From: Mytilus californianus
Taxonomy: Eukaryota; Mollusca; Bivalvia; Mytilida; Mytilidae
Direction: 5' to 3'
NCBI RefSeq assembly: GCF_021869535.1
Contig: NW_026262659.1
Location: 3,286,001-3,350,000, forward strand
Length of the DNA stretch: 64,000 nt
The notes under the pieces are model-generated. The model was not told the DNA's origin. It saw nothing but the letters and a program-made list of their open reading frames with translations, and ran no database searches. The translations under genes and the position numbers were made by a program. Shown here one piece after another: positions 24,446 through 37,858 of this stretch. Position 1 is the first letter of the stretch; each line of letters opens with the position of its first letter.

Positions 24446-26500
24446 ATATATATATATTTATATAAATAAAATAAAATAAAAACTATAACACAATTTTCCA
24501 TAATGACCTTCTTCATTGGAATAAATTACGTATATATATATATAAATTACATTCAGCAAAATGCATAAGGAGAATAAATAACAATAATAAACAATACAGT
24601 TGATATTTACATTGAGGAAGAATGTTATTTGTATTTGCAGATTAAAGCATCTTTTATAAAATCATCATAAAAATCTGCATATTAGGACTGCTTCTAACAT
24701 TACTAATTAAAGAAAAATCAGGATGTTCAGTATACTTCTGGTTAATATACCACACATTTTTATTCAGCATTTGTTACAAAATTGGTATTAGCCCGTTGAA
24801 CTCAATATCCAGATATGGTAATGGTAATGGTAAATTAAAAATTCATAAAAAGTAATACAATCTCCTTATTAAATGATAATTTCACACCCAGCAATGCTAT
24901 CACTGTACAAGCTCATGTTAAGTTAAACCTTTCATTTTTTTTTACACAGGTCAGTCCTTCAGTTTAGCCTAAGTGAACAATTGGTGATTAATCTTATATA
25001 AATATATGAATTGTTCATAGTAGTACATGTATTATATCAGAACATTTTATAGTAAAGATCGAATCTAGTTCATTCATTCATTAAAAGTCATCTATCAGTT
25101 AATTAAAACATGCACCTACACTTAAAAGAACTGCATTAAAACTACCAGTACTTACAAAATGTACAAAAAAAAAATATTTATGCAATTTCCTTTTATATCT
25201 GTGTGATTACATACATTTCACTTCTCAAATATATGGGTATCATATTTTGAATGAACCAACAGATGGGCCTTGCCTTAAACTAGTGATGCATTGAGGCATG
25301 TGATTGAGATGCAGTTGGATGTCATATTTTCAATATCCCTCAAAATAACTAGTTGATCATACAACCGCAAAGACGAACACTTTCACTAGAGCTATTAAAG
25401 CAAGGCTTACAAGCAAATTTTAGAATAAAAAGGCAATCATTTATTTCATGAATGTATAAGGGACTTAACTCTACCACTTACATTATTTATCTGCACTAGG
25501 AAATACAGCATGTTGGGATATACAAATAAAAATATTTTTATTCGCACAAACTCATTAACAATAAATGGTTTAAAGACCTATTGCATACATATAATTATAT
25601 TAATTGACATGGTAGAATAAAAAGTTACATGATAACATGTCATGATAGAATGAAAAGTTACATATTGATGTATCATATTACTTCACTATTTCTTATATTA
25701 AGACATTCTGATATGAAAGAGGAAGACAGTCTATATGAGTATTAACCGAAGTGACTTAAAACTCAAGTTACCATTACATGCTTATATACCTCAACAATTG
25801 CACTATAGTATTTTGTGAAGGCCATATCCAACAATATTCTCTGACTGTTACTCAGACACTTATTTATCATTATACTTGGTTTGAAGCAAATATAATAATA
25901 TTTTGTTATAAGATATATTGGTAAGGGACCTTTTGTCTAGTTGAAAAATGGTGTAAATTTGATAACGTAATAAAAGTAAATAAAATAATACTCATTTCAT
26001 TTGTTTTTACATTTTTAACTTAATTATTTATTTGGGAATTTGATGTGTCACAATATCAAAAGAAAAGACTTTGAAAGATCAACAGATAATTCTTGTTTAA
26101 CAAATACAGCCTCAAGTTTAGGTTCCGTTTCAGAATGCAATATTAACAGTATCATGGTTCAAATCTTAATTATTAGATTGTCCGAAATTCAACACTTTAT
26201 TGCTGTTTCTCCATGATATATGCTAAATATTTAAATATTTCTCAAGATGTCTTATTTACTTGATGAATTTAAGATTTAAAATTTTCATTAACAAAAAAGG
26301 AAATCACCAAGTACTTGTAAATGGTGTTGTTCTGTTGTACATAAAACAAGTGAAGTAATAAATACAAATTCATTATGGTATTTGAATTTTGTTAACAATC
26401 TGGAAAACATATCTAAAAAAGAACTACTGGATATGCCCTCAATAAATAAAGCCTTCAACAAATTGACATTATTTACAAAATTGTATCCATTAACACAGTT
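24446..26500. other. AT-rich sequence downstream of the KDZ gene
   Basis: It starts with TA-rich microsatellites near 24446-24545 and continues as unique-looking AT-rich sequence. The part near 26500 is the likely 3' untranslated region of the minus-strand KDZ gene. No other gene is seen. Confidence 0.4.
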
Positions 26501-26502
26501 CA

Positions 26503-29500
26503 TCAGTCTTTAATAGCTTTCTTCTGCAAAGTAATATTGATCCCGGGTAAAAGTGGTGCCTTACCACGCAGACGACATGATCCAGAGTACTTATTACGCC
26601 TCTGAATTTGTCTGTGAATATAGAACAGATGGTGGGTTTGTGTCATCGAATTGGCGATTTTTTTAAACCGGGAAAACCAAGAAAAGGTCTGCTCAGCTAT
26701 CATGGTATTGTAGCTTTCCGGGATTGTTGACGGATCATAGGTCACTTTACACCGGGCATCCTTGTGGTTTTGGAGATGTAACCGGTCAACAACCTTCTTA
26801 ATGGTCTTCCATAGCTTGTTAAGAGGGGCGGGAAATGGCAAGTCTTCTTTAGCTGCTTTGATGCAGTCAAGGTGGCACATGTTGTCGTATGCTAAAATTA
26901 AAGACTCCATTCTTGCCTCAAGCTGATCTTCTGGCACTGTACTCAGCTCCAGCAACAAACTTCTTATGGTAATCATGAATACCTGGCACGGTCCTTCTGA
27001 CCTAGAAATAAGTTAAATAAATTTCATACCATTAAAGTACATATTGTAAACATAATTGTGTAAAACAAACATAGCAGTCCATGCATTGTTCAAATAAGAC
27101 AAATGGATTAGAAATATTAAATAACGTCTTCTAAAAACCAATAAATAGTGTAGAGTCCAAGACATTAAATTCATACTTTTTATTATATTGCATTTACGTT
27201 CTCCAATTCAGAAAAATATCAGTTTAACAATAATGCAATTGGAATAAAATTGAGAATGGAAATGGAGAATGTGATCCAGACCTTTAGGGGTTCAGTATTA
27301 TACCATCATAAAATATATGAGAAGAACAATTGATGATAATCCGTGTCCTGCCAACAATTGGTTTTAGAATAAATGTGTTTAATTCCAATGCAAGGACCAT
27401 ACAAGTGAATCAATATTAAAGCCGAAATATGGAATACGGTTTTCTGTTGTAAATGTCATAAGATAAATCATGACTCTAAATAATCTTGTGCACTTAATTC
27501 ATACACCAAATCTAATCAACTCACATTATTGCCTTGGTAATCACATTGCATGAATAGAACTATTGATAACCAAACTTTTATATTACTGTGGATTCTTTTA
27601 TTTTCGGAAACTGAGAAAAACAGTAACAAAAGAATCTGTTATTTTAAATTGCGCATCACTGGTCCATTCAAAAGCTAGTAAAATTGTAATACTGTAAATT
27701 CATAAATTTTCTGATGCATTTGTCCTTTTTAGACTAAAATGCACATTTTGATTCTTGCAATTTCTGGAAAAATCATGTTTAAATCATATAAGCAATTTCA
27801 AAATGTAAGTTGAAATTAATGCGATAGTAACAATGTAGTAATTTTTGCAATAAAATAAACGTCATAATTATTTATAAATTTACAGTATAACAAATAGTAC
27901 TAAATCAGAAGTAAACAAGCACATTTTGAAAATTTTCTTCCTATGCCACACATGTAGACCATAGAAATTCAACTCAAATGTATACATAACAGTTTGAAGT
28001 TACAATTCGTACATTTGATTTACTTAGTTCAGTTTTGGAAAGTGCCTTGATAATGTTCTCTATAAAAATGTCTGGCATGACAATACATTTTTCAATATAA
28101 TTTATGGGTTGAGATAAAATGTCTTATTAGTATTTATATATATTTCTGAATTTCTTATAATTTCAACTCATTACAACAAGGCCAAATGCTTTTATTGTGT
28201 GCAGATTCATAAAAAAGAGCCTCCTTCTCCCTCCAGTGCTGTAAAGAAATGAGGCAGTGGCTGGGTGTTGGATTCTCCCCTTTGTTTTTCATATGACTTA
28301 AAATATTTGATGTCTATCCTCACCACCAGTACTTTTGAATTGCTGGCAACAGCTTTTGATTTTCTGTAATGATTACAATAATTAACTTAAATAAGGTTAA
28401 CTTACTTGAATAAAGGCTCAAAATATTGAATGTGCCCTCCTCCGGTCACACATACGAAATGGCCCCTGCTCCTTTGTCTTAGCCGTGCCTTTTCACCAGT
28501 GTCTTTGTTGCATACAGTATCTGTTGAGGTTGATTGCCAGTCCGAAGGGCTCACCTTGCTAACAATTTGTTCTGTGTCTGATAGAAATACAATTGGTACA
28601 ACTTGTTATTATACAAACATATCCACATTTCATATAGGTCAATCAATTAATCTATCATACTGGGTTATTCTACTTATATGTAAGTTTCAATAAAGAGATA
28701 CCTTGTTAATTCTGTGAAGAAAAAAAACACAATAAATGTTTCCTTATTAGTAAATCATAACTTTTTAGTGTATTTCAAACAGCAGTGAAACTTAATTCTT
28801 GATTTTGCTTGGTGGTCACCAAAATCTGAATTAGTTGTGACCTTGATAAGAAATATTCAAATCACAATATATATATCTAGATCAACACTACATGTAAAAT
28901 TGTGATTCCATGCAATCTGAACACAAAAACGTTCTGGTACTTAGAAAGTTATGTCATATAAACCCCCACATAAAATTGAGAAATGCACACCATTTGTCCA
29001 GAAACAAAATTGTACTATTTTAATTGAAGATGCTCAAGACGTATGCAATTTTTTTCTTATTTTGTTTGATTGACAAATCTGACCTGAATTGTTTTATACG
29101 TAAATTGTCTACTGAGGCTTTTTAAAAGTTTACCTAATTGTAGTAGGTGCTAAAAATACATGTTATGGTTATACAAGACAACAAAAGGATTCCCTACATA
29201 ACATTGGATCTCAGTTACAGAGAATTGCCTCATTCCCATTTAAACCACAACTTCATAGTTACATTCAATTGTTAATCAGTTTTAATGATGAAGGTATTTA
29301 AAGTCTGAAGTCTGCAGTATTAGGCAGTGAGTTCAAAATTCATCGGTATAAATCAGATGTTTTCGTTCATTTAAAAAAGTACACATTCAACTTACTCTGG
29401 TATTTCAGAGATGACACCCCTACTGTTGATGATGCTAACTGCTTTGAAAAGTCCTTTATCTTATCATCAACGGCCTTGATGTCTTCTGTTGAACTGGGAT

Positions 29501-32500
29501 TCTCTGGAAAACAAAATCAAAAATGGTTACAAGGGGGTCTCATTGGGGTCTAAACGTGAAGCGGGATTGCCCTTCTTTTTTGTAAATGTGACATATAAGT
29601 TGAATAATTCTGCAGCAAAACGGGAAACGCTGTCCCTTTAGGACAAGGGAGATAACATGCACTATTATGGCAACTAGAAGCGGAATGAGAACCCCTTACA
29701 ACATATCACCAAATCATAGGATTCACAAATTTTACAAGTCGGATCCAAAATGGTTAGTGTTGTATTAACAGACACCTCTATAACTCCTTTTTCTTAAATT
29801 ACAAAAACTGTATCCAAAATGTAAAGAATGCTTGTTCTCCGGCTCTTTGCTTGTTTATTTTCAGATTTGCCGACTTTGTTCAATAACTGTTGAACAATGC
29901 ATACACAAATATGTAACGTCTAAACCCATTGAACAATGGGCATTCACAATCACTTTTGATTTGTTTGAAACGTTCAAGTGAGAAGTCTTACATTTATAAT
30001 ATACACTATGACATGATACAGAAATTAAGAATTAACAAATAATATTCAGACATTCCTTAGGGTAAAATATAACTAAGAAATAATGAGTGTTTTATTGCAA
30101 AAATCTCACCACTTCAACAGTCAACACCTGCCAAGCTGACCCACAATAAGAAAAGAAATGTGATTTATCTTATATATTTACAGCAACTGCTTAAAACTGG
30201 TTTCTTAGGCGAATATTACTTACTCTTACATCCTATGAATTGAAGAAAATCTTCTTTCTGTGTGGGTATGTTCTTGTCTTTCAGAATTTGGTAGTGGTCT
30301 GCACAAAACACAGATCCAGGTTTCGGTTCAGACGTGCACACATTTGGGAAATTCAAAAGGGGGAATCCCTGAACTTCCATCTCCATGGCAAACATACAAT
30401 GGGGCATGCAAACTTTCCAGCACCCATCAATAACTCTCAAGTTTTCACAACCTGTAAAAAAAAAATCAATTATTAATATGCTGCTAGAAGGTCAACAACA
30501 ATCTAATAAATATGTCAACATCACAACAATAACACTTTTTGGAATCCTAAAAATATTAATGTAAATTCAATAAAAAATTCTTGAAAATTAAATGCTTTTT
30601 GCAGGCTCATGAATGTCATTGAAGTCATTTCATTGTACTTGGCAGAGGTTTTGGAATTTTTGATAGATGTTCAGATTACTCGGTTATTTCCCCTACGATA
30701 CAAGGTACAATAACTTGCCCTGTAACATCCATTTATCTTTTAATAAAAGACTTAAAAGCCCATATAAGGTCACTAACAAAATTTTAAGCAGATTCTTTAC
30801 TTCTTTTCTTTTAATTTGAGACCCAAATAATCAAATGGTTAATATAACGTTACAGTCCAAGTCAGCCTTTTCCAGCCATTTTTTACAAATCATTTATCTA
30901 GAAAAGGAGCTCAAAACTGATAAAAATTTTAAGTTTGTTTTTTAACTAATACCTAATTCTTTTCCAAAATTATATATATCAACTTTTAGACATACCTTTT
31001 TTCTTGCATTCATCAGTACAATGCTTTGGGTCATGGGGATAATGCTCTTGTCTTCGCATCTTGTCTATCTCCTGCATCACAAGTTCTCTTGACATCTTAT
31101 TGGTCATTCCTAATGTTGAAGACATATTTCTTTGCCGCAGCTCATTTGCAAGTTCCCCATTCAAATAGGCACTCATGGCCTGCTTCCTAGTCAAAGACTG
31201 CTGGTAGGTAGAATTACCATTCCCTGAAACATAAATAAAAAAATTTAAGTACATTTATAATGAAAATTTACTTTAAAAAAAGATGGTACTAATAGAATGC
31301 ATATGTTGTCAATCCAGACATATGGTATTAGTAAAACTGGGAGTTCAAAACTGATTACTATTGTATACATCAATTCTTAAAATAATGTTCATTCATTTAT
31401 TTGTTTCAAAGAAAACATTATACACCTATTGACTTGGTGTGAGGTTAATAGCAAGTTTGTTATCCCGGAGATACCAACTATTGCTCAAGGCGAGGGTGGA
31501 GGGCAATAGTTGGTATGTGAAGGGACAACAAACTTGCTATTACCAGCACAACCAGTCATTAGGTGTTTTATTATACTGAACAAAACAATCATTATTAGAT
31601 TAACGTATTATACCGTTGTCGATATTAGAGCTTGACGTTGCCAAGCACACAAAATCCAAGCAGAATAGTTAATGACGTCATTATTGTCCATTGGAAAATA
31701 AGCATGAAAAAGTACGGGACATATGATTATAAAACTATTAACCAGGGTTATATTCTTTGAAGCTAGTGACTGGCAAAGACTCTATGGAATGAAATAGCAC
31801 AACTATTTCATATTTTTTTATATAGATAATAACTGAGGTATAATAAATTTCTTTGATGACTGTAACTGAGATTAATATATCAGGTAAATCAGTTTAACCA
31901 ATAAACTGACAAAAACCAAAAAAATCTGGATTTAATTCGTTGCTCTTATATTAAAAATTTACCTCCTCTATCATTACTATGGTCATCATCATCTATTATG
32001 TCTTCATGCGTTGAATCTTCTGGAGAATCAACATCAGAAGCTGAAAATGTTATATCATATAACAATTAAACAAGAATAGTTCCCAGTTGTACAATATATT
32101 TGTGTAATTAAGGTTGTGCCAAGCTCAAACCTATTTTTGGAAGTACACCCTTTTGAGAATATCTAGGTGGAGTTAAGTAATACAATATTCCATATTGCGA
32201 TACTTTCCTAAAAAAATCACCTTGTTTGCCAAATTGTTTTGCAGTCCATAGGTCTTCTAGTGAATACATCAGATTGAACTTAACACTCCTTTCATTTCTG
32301 CCCCAAAATTGTACAGATAACAGAAAGTAGAGGAAAATTATTTTACCATACCATTTAACCATAATTTCATGTCCTGAAAAATTATATCTGAAATACTATG
32401 TCTTCATTTATGTTCAAATATCTAAATTGACTGTCTTACCTTGATTAGCAAACTCCTTAATCCATTCCATGTATTTTATCCCATTGGCAGTCTCATTGAA

Positions 32501-32716
32501 CACTGAGGCATATATCTCACTGAATGCATGATGGGAAACAAATGCATGGTTCCTGAAAAAAATTGGTTTTTATTTAGAACTCTGTAAAACTGACATTAAT
32601 GTTGCCTTAAAATATTTAAAGTATACTTCTCCTTATGATTTAGTATGTGTTTCAACATTTCTTATGGCATTTTAAAGTGCATAAAAATATAGCACAATAA
32701 TTTTAACCTGATATTC

Positions 32717-32747
<31 letters not shown>

Positions 32748-33166
32748 TTCACTTTTTTGGTCTTTTGGAAAATGTTGTTTGTGCTGTATTTAGACCCCTC
32801 TAACAAGAAATTTGTTTTGCATGCACACGTATCAAAAGTGCAGTTTTTATCCAACGCAATCATAGGTTTGAACGTTGTTTTCAATTTAGACTTGTATATA
32901 TATATATTTATATATATAAAATGACTGAATAATAGCCAACGATAAATCTTACGGGGCAATGGATCATATAAATAGGATAGAGTACACTACAAAATATAAT
33001 ATATAACCAGTATAAACGGTACAACATCACCAAAAAATGACAATAAACGAACAAATGTAACTATAAATATTTCGGATAACATGGATATCTGTTATCCGAA
33101 ATATTTATAGTTACATTTGTTTGTTTATTGTCATTTTTTGGTGATGTTGCACCCTTTTAGACTGGT

Positions 33167-33197
<31 letters not shown>

Positions 33198-33925
33198 GTG
33201 TGGTGATTGCTTGCCTAGAATGATTGAACATTTTTAGTCAACTAATACTTAAGTTATGTATTATTTCAACTCTCAGCTCAGCATAATACTCTGGCAACTG
33301 TTCCACTTCTAAATAATTACAAGTCAATGACTTACCCAGATTCACACATCAGCTCATGCACTGCGTCGGATAGAAAAACTTTGTTTGAGGCACCGATCCA
33401 TTTTGTTGGAAAGTCATAAAACTTGGTGGTACTTGAACTATTGTATGTATCAATGGAGTAGGTGGCACCACAACCTTTCTTACAACGCAATGTTAACTTG
33501 CGAGCTGGTAGTGGTCCTTCCAAAGTGAAAACTGTCACATTTGTAACATTGAAAGTGTACAGTGTTCCCTGGCATTGCAGGCAGTCACTAACTGGTGGAA
33601 CCAGGAACTTGTGGAATGGTTCTTTGTATTTATACTGGCACTTCCATAAAATGTTGTCAGAAAGATGAAGATAATCTGTCATATCATTAATCTTATGGAT
33701 CAAGGAGGAGTACTGAGTCACTTCACTTGGAGATATACAGTTGTTGTCCTGAACATTCACTATCTTTGCAATTATTGAGCTTGCATTTGGGAAAATATTA
33801 GGCACATGGAAGCAAGCTGACACAAGGCATTGAAAGACCTTTAATCCCAAACTAGCAACTAAGGTGGATAATAGCAGGTCTGTGTTGGAAATATTCTGCA
33901 GGTTGTCTGTTGATTTGTCTTTCAC
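26503..33925 (-). CDS. Cysteine-cluster/KDZ transposase-like protein, 8 exons (5' end missing)
   Basis: Exons on the minus strand: 33925-33336, 32552-32440, 32040-31963, 31223-30996, 30451-30224, 29503-29396, 28577-28406, 27001-26503. Every intron has GT/AG ends and the joins keep the frame, giving 2016 bases (671 codons plus TGA). Exon 1 opens in frame after an acceptor, so the start codon lies upstream and was not found. Exon 1 holds a cysteine cluster (CLQC ... CKKGCGATYS ... ELMCESG) like the CxC domains described beside KDZ transposases. Exon 3 is acidic (IIDDDDH). Exon 5 has VIDGCWKVCMPHC ... VC ... FCADH, a second cluster that may include the first catalytic Asp. The last two exons give HFVCVTGGG, AYDNMCHLDC, VDRLHLQNHKDARC and MIAEQTFSWFSRFK, matching the order of KDZ core motifs (second Asp, H-x-x-x-H-x-x-x-C, Glu). 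Activity and domestication are not established; the intact splicing argues against a dead fragment. Confidence 0.8.
27690..27887. mobile_element. Diverged TA-target MITE in KDZ intron 7
   Basis: The ends 'tactgtaaattcataaattt' and 'tttataaatttacagta' are inverted, matching the termini of 17409-17620. The interior is strongly diverged. It lies in the intron between exons 28577-28406 and 27001-26503. Confidence 0.6.
30650..30960. mobile_element. Decayed MITE copy in KDZ intron 4
   Basis: Segments such as 'catataaggtca', 'aagcagattct', 'ttcttttcttt' and 'aaaaggagctc' appear in the same order as in the element at 43171-43531. Terminal repeats are no longer clear. It lies between exons 31223-30996 and 30451-30224. 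Confidence 0.5.
31444..31557. repeat. Imperfect hairpin in KDZ intron 3
   Basis: 'aatagcaagtttgttatccc' and 'gataccaactattgc' on the left pair with 'gcaatagttggtat' and 'caacaaacttgctatt' on the right. A fragment of the same family is at 50572-50610 ('gagataccaactattgctcg'). Confidence 0.6.
32720..33195. repeat. TA microsatellites, ~540-bp-repeat fragment and long hairpin in KDZ intron 1
   Basis: A (TA)n run near 32720-32748 is followed by a plus-oriented fragment of the 60928 family (about 32750-32895). Bases 33003-33172 form a long inverted repeat: 'caccaaaaaatgacaataaa' and 'actataaatatttcggataa' reappear reversed after the 8-base loop. A second (TA)n run follows at 33167-33192. Confidence 0.7.
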
Positions 33926-33929
33926 CTAC

Positions 33930-35355
33930 AATCACGAATAAAAAAAAAAGGTGATTACTTACGTTTCTTGAACTACAAACAGTTAATAAATTAATATGTG
34001 CATAATTTCAGTGGAACATTCAAAAAAACAAAAAGTCCGCAAGAAATATAAATTAAAGCTTCAAAGAAAGTATATCGCCATAAATGCATAATTTTGTAAT
34101 CGCAAATACAAACTGTAAAGTATACCGGACATTCTTTTTTTTTTGCCTAATCACTTATCACAAAATCACTAATCAGGTACCCCCATCCCTTTCTTGTGAC
34201 AAAAATCAAATGATAACAAAAAATTAAAAATAACTAATTTGAATATACATATATATACAGGCAAAAAGACCTATAACAGTCCCCTTCCTTCTGTTCTTAA
34301 GAATGTTTTATAAAGGAATCTGTATTTACAAGTTAGATATGTTCTTATAGGTCTCTTGGTATTGTCTGATATCTACCTTTTCCAATGAGTAACTTATGGT
34401 CACTTATTTGGTGAACACTTTTTTTTTTGGAAGCAGGAATAACATTAACAGAAATTAACATTAACAGTTTAAAAAGGCGTCTTTAATAATCAAACATTGG
34501 AAATTATTTTCCGCTACGACTCGCCAGGTAAACTAAATTTGCGACAGTAAAACTACCGATGGACGTCCACAAAGCTTCACTGAAATACAATAAAGTTATC
34601 TCTAAAATATCCTCCAGAACTGAGTGGACACGCCCAGAAACTGATACATTAATGAATTATAAAACACAAGTGAAATAAATAAAGTACCTATGCTTTATTT
34701 TTAGCCTGAATTTTTAGTATTCGTATTGTCATCTAATAAAGTCATGCTGATTGTTCGGTGCACAGTTTTCTCTGCTTTCAAAATCTTTCTGTATTGATGT
34801 AGTAGAAAACAGACGCGTAAAATAGTGTCTATAGTGTAAAATAAATATAAAACAACTACTGGAAGAAGGTAACAGGTTACAAACGGAATCTACATGTGAC
34901 ATATACTGTTGGTATCGGTATCGGATTCGACCCGGAACTTGTTAATTATTGGTAATATTAATTATGACGAAAACAAATGGGCCTTGAATGGTGTAACTTT
35001 TAAACAACACCATTGTCCTATATTAGTTATATATGAAGTTGAATTCTTTGATTCGTCTTTTTTACGTCATGCCGGCTAACAATTGAACCTCGTTATTTTA
35101 GTAGTATAGATAATGGCAGCAGGATCTTGTGCAGAAACAATTTCATAGTATTACAAAAATAAAACGATAATTTAGGGAGGGGACATAGCAGCTCAATTGA
35201 AAAATAAGGAGAAGAGATCCCGAACGTCCTCTGTTACAGGACCTAAATATTGGATTTATTGTTAATTGGTTCTCGTCTTGAACATGCATGAAATATTAGC
35301 CACTGGACGTTGAGCAACCATCAGTCAATCATTTAAAATTGTCCGTTTATAAATT
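33930..35355. other. Upstream of the KDZ gene, no exon identified
   Basis: The missing first exon(s) and promoter of the minus-strand KDZ gene probably lie here or further right, but I could not support a specific start codon or donor site. The sequence is AT-rich with short ORFs only. Confidence 0.35.
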
Positions 35356-35361
35356 TAAAAA

Positions 35362-35558
35362 TTATAAAGAAACTAAAGTTTCAACTCCATCAGGCAAAAG
35401 CGACCTTAGATGGATTAGGCTATTTTTAAGGCCCTTTTGGTCATATAGCTCTTGAAATGTTTCGGTTCTTATGTATCCTTGGCTTTCAAATATTCGGCTT
35501 TGGGCGTTCTGGATGAAAGTCAATCGGAAAAGCATTTCGGACGCATGCAATTTATAAA
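35362..35558 (-). other. Open reading-frame fragment of unknown origin
   Basis: On the minus strand a 62-codon frame with balanced composition (starting MHASEMLFRLTFIQNAQS, ending LLPDGVETLVSL) stops at 35362. At its 5' side it is cut by the Helentron-like element that begins at about 35559, and the frame does not continue through it. It looks protein-derived, perhaps from a repeat-encoded ORF, but I do not recognise the family. Confidence 0.3.
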
Positions 35559-36257
35559 GTGTTGTCCCTCGCGCAACGCGTTACGGGGGACATAGAAATA
35601 CCGGGCGTCCGTCTATTCGTGCGTGCGTCTGTCCTTCCAGTCTTGTTAGTGCTCTAACGTGTACAATCTTGCCAGATTTTTATGAAACTTATATCATAGG
35701 TTTATTATCAATGTCTTGGACGAGTTCGAAAATCAGGGCCGATCAATTATTTTTAAAAGAGGTATGCCTCTTGGAAACATTTATTGTATGGAAAATTGCA
35801 TCGTTAGCGCTCTCATTTGTACAATTCTTGCCAGAATTTTATGGAACTTATATCATAGGTTTATATTAGCAATGTCTTGGACGAGTTCGAAAATCATTGC
35901 CGATCAATTATTTTTAAAAGAGTTATGCCCCTTGGAAACATTGATTATATGGAAAATTGCATCGTTAGCACTCTCATGTGTTCAATTCTTGCCAGATTTT
36001 TATGAAACTTTTATCATAGGTTTATATCAGCAAAATCTTTGACACTTTCGAAAATAAGTTCTGATCAAATAGTTTTAACAAGTTATGCCCCTTGGAAATA
36101 TTAATTATAATGGAAATCACATTGCATTTGCTCTGAAGCCTTCATTTCTGTTAAGATATAAATAAAAAGTTTTAAAGTGCTTTGTTTAGTCATTGCCCTT
36201 GTACCTTGGATAGATAAAATATGTGCAACGCGGGGGACATTGGAACTCTGTTCTTTT
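35559..36257 (+). mobile_element. Helentron-like non-autonomous element, family 'tgtccctcgcg'
   Basis: The 5' subterminal 'tgtccctcgcg' (35563-35573) is an inverted match (10 of 11) to 'cgcgggggaca' at 36229-36239. A small hairpin 'gaactctgttc' (36243-36253) follows just before the end. Inside is a 'cgtccgtctattcgtgcg' segment and three ~160-bp modules, each with 'cttgccaga.ttttatg.aa' and 'gttatgccccttgga'. No helicase or Rep ORF is present, so it is non-autonomous. The ORFs across the modules are not genes. Confidence 0.6.
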
Positions 36258-37462
36258 ATTTTTTATTAGATATTCTAGTCAATTCAACTGTTATTGTATT
36301 TTTTGTGGGGGGGAGCCTCTTTCAATAGGATATTTGGGTTTATATTGAATTTTTCTGATTGTTTAATGCTTTTCCTTAGTTTTCTTGCTCTTATGTTTTT
36401 TCGTCACTGTAATATATATATCAACCATAAAATATCATTGACAGTAAAAGCAAAGGTAGCATGAAATGAAATTGAAAAGATTATGAGTTCCTCTCCTCGG
36501 TTCTACAGACGGTTTTAAAAAGGACCCAGTGATTTTTTATATATCGTAACACTGCAAGGTTATGGTAATAATTATGTTTTCAGAACAGAAAGTTATCATT
36601 AAATTGAAAAGGGTTAAATTAATCATTAAAGTAATATGTTTTTATGACTTATAAAGAATAAATAATATTGTCCTTCTCTAAATTACAGTTCCAAACAAGA
36701 AAAAGTCATTTTTTTAGCCCAAGATTGTATTCTTTCTTATTTACATTTTCTTAAAAAAACCCGGACCATTTGTCGTTTGAGATGTTGCTCTCGAGAAAAC
36801 ACGGACAATATAAAACACTGAATTATGAGTGACCTACACGGAAATTGTGCGTCGTTTGTGCTCAAAACATGTACAAGTATAGCATTCAGAATAAGATGAA
36901 CAGTCGCGAATAAAACTATTATATTCGCGAAATAGCAGTAAATCGATCTGATCGCATGTTTTATCACTCGAAAAAAACCTGATCTACACTCGAAAAAAGT
37001 GGACCGATTCCCTCGAAAAAACACATCTCAGCCGGACACTATACCTACTGTGATTATCAGTAATTAGTTGTGGTAATGTACATTTAAATTACTTCTAGTT
37101 TACACGTTTGAACAATTCTTATGTACAGGTAATTAAAACCCGTGTACAGATAAGTAAAAACAGTGCTCATTATCTATGTATAGTTTAGACAATACTTAGG
37201 ACATACTTCGTAAATTGGTATATCTAATGCTGTTATTAACTTAGAACAGATATACAATATGGTAAGATCAGTTGAAAGCCGCCATCATTATTTTTGCCTT
37301 TTTTTGCACAATAACATAATAATAAAATTATCGTGTATTTATGTTCCTACAAAATAGAAACGAACCATGACAACTTCTCTATGATGCACTTTTTATGTAG
37401 ACGATTCTTGGCAAACGATCAAAGAGAAGCAAACAAACTATCAAGCTAGAAGGTGTCATTCG
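36258..37462. other. AT-rich non-coding stretch
   Basis: No gene, RNA or clear repeat is recognised. The 95-codon minus-strand ORF at 36737-37024 shows no family motif and is not supported. Confidence 0.4.
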
Positions 37463-37858
37463 TTATACCCCCATCACACTAGGACCACGATCCTGCTACG
37501 ACCTCAGAAATTATGAAAAATTTTGGAAGTCGTAGTAAGACCGTGGTGGTCGTGGTAAGGACGTGCCAAGGTCTTCATGATCGTGGAGGTCAACTACCAA
37601 TTTTGAACATGCTCAAAACGTTCGTAGTGCAGTCGTGGCCAAAACTAGTCGTAGTAGAAGCGTAGGAAGGTCGTAGTAAAGACGTAGTAAGATCGGGATG
37701 GGCATAGTAGCATCGTATTGGAAACGTGGTGCAATCGGGGAAGCCAATGGAAAATATTTCGCTGCGACCTTACTACGATTTCACTGCGACTATCCCGATT
37801 TCACTATGTCTTTATTACGCTTAAAACGGATGCAATAACTTCTACCTTTAGTTCAACC

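Noticed and set aside
26288-26503. 71-codon ORF directly after the KDZ stop codon
   Set aside because: It most likely represents 3' untranslated sequence and has no motif.
32108-32362. 84-codon minus-strand ORF as an extra exon of the KDZ gene
   Set aside because: It lies in the intron between exons 32552-32440 and 32040-31963, which already join in phase, and its composition is not gene-like.
36737-37024. 95-codon minus-strand ORF
   Set aside because: No domain, no splice context and AT-driven composition.
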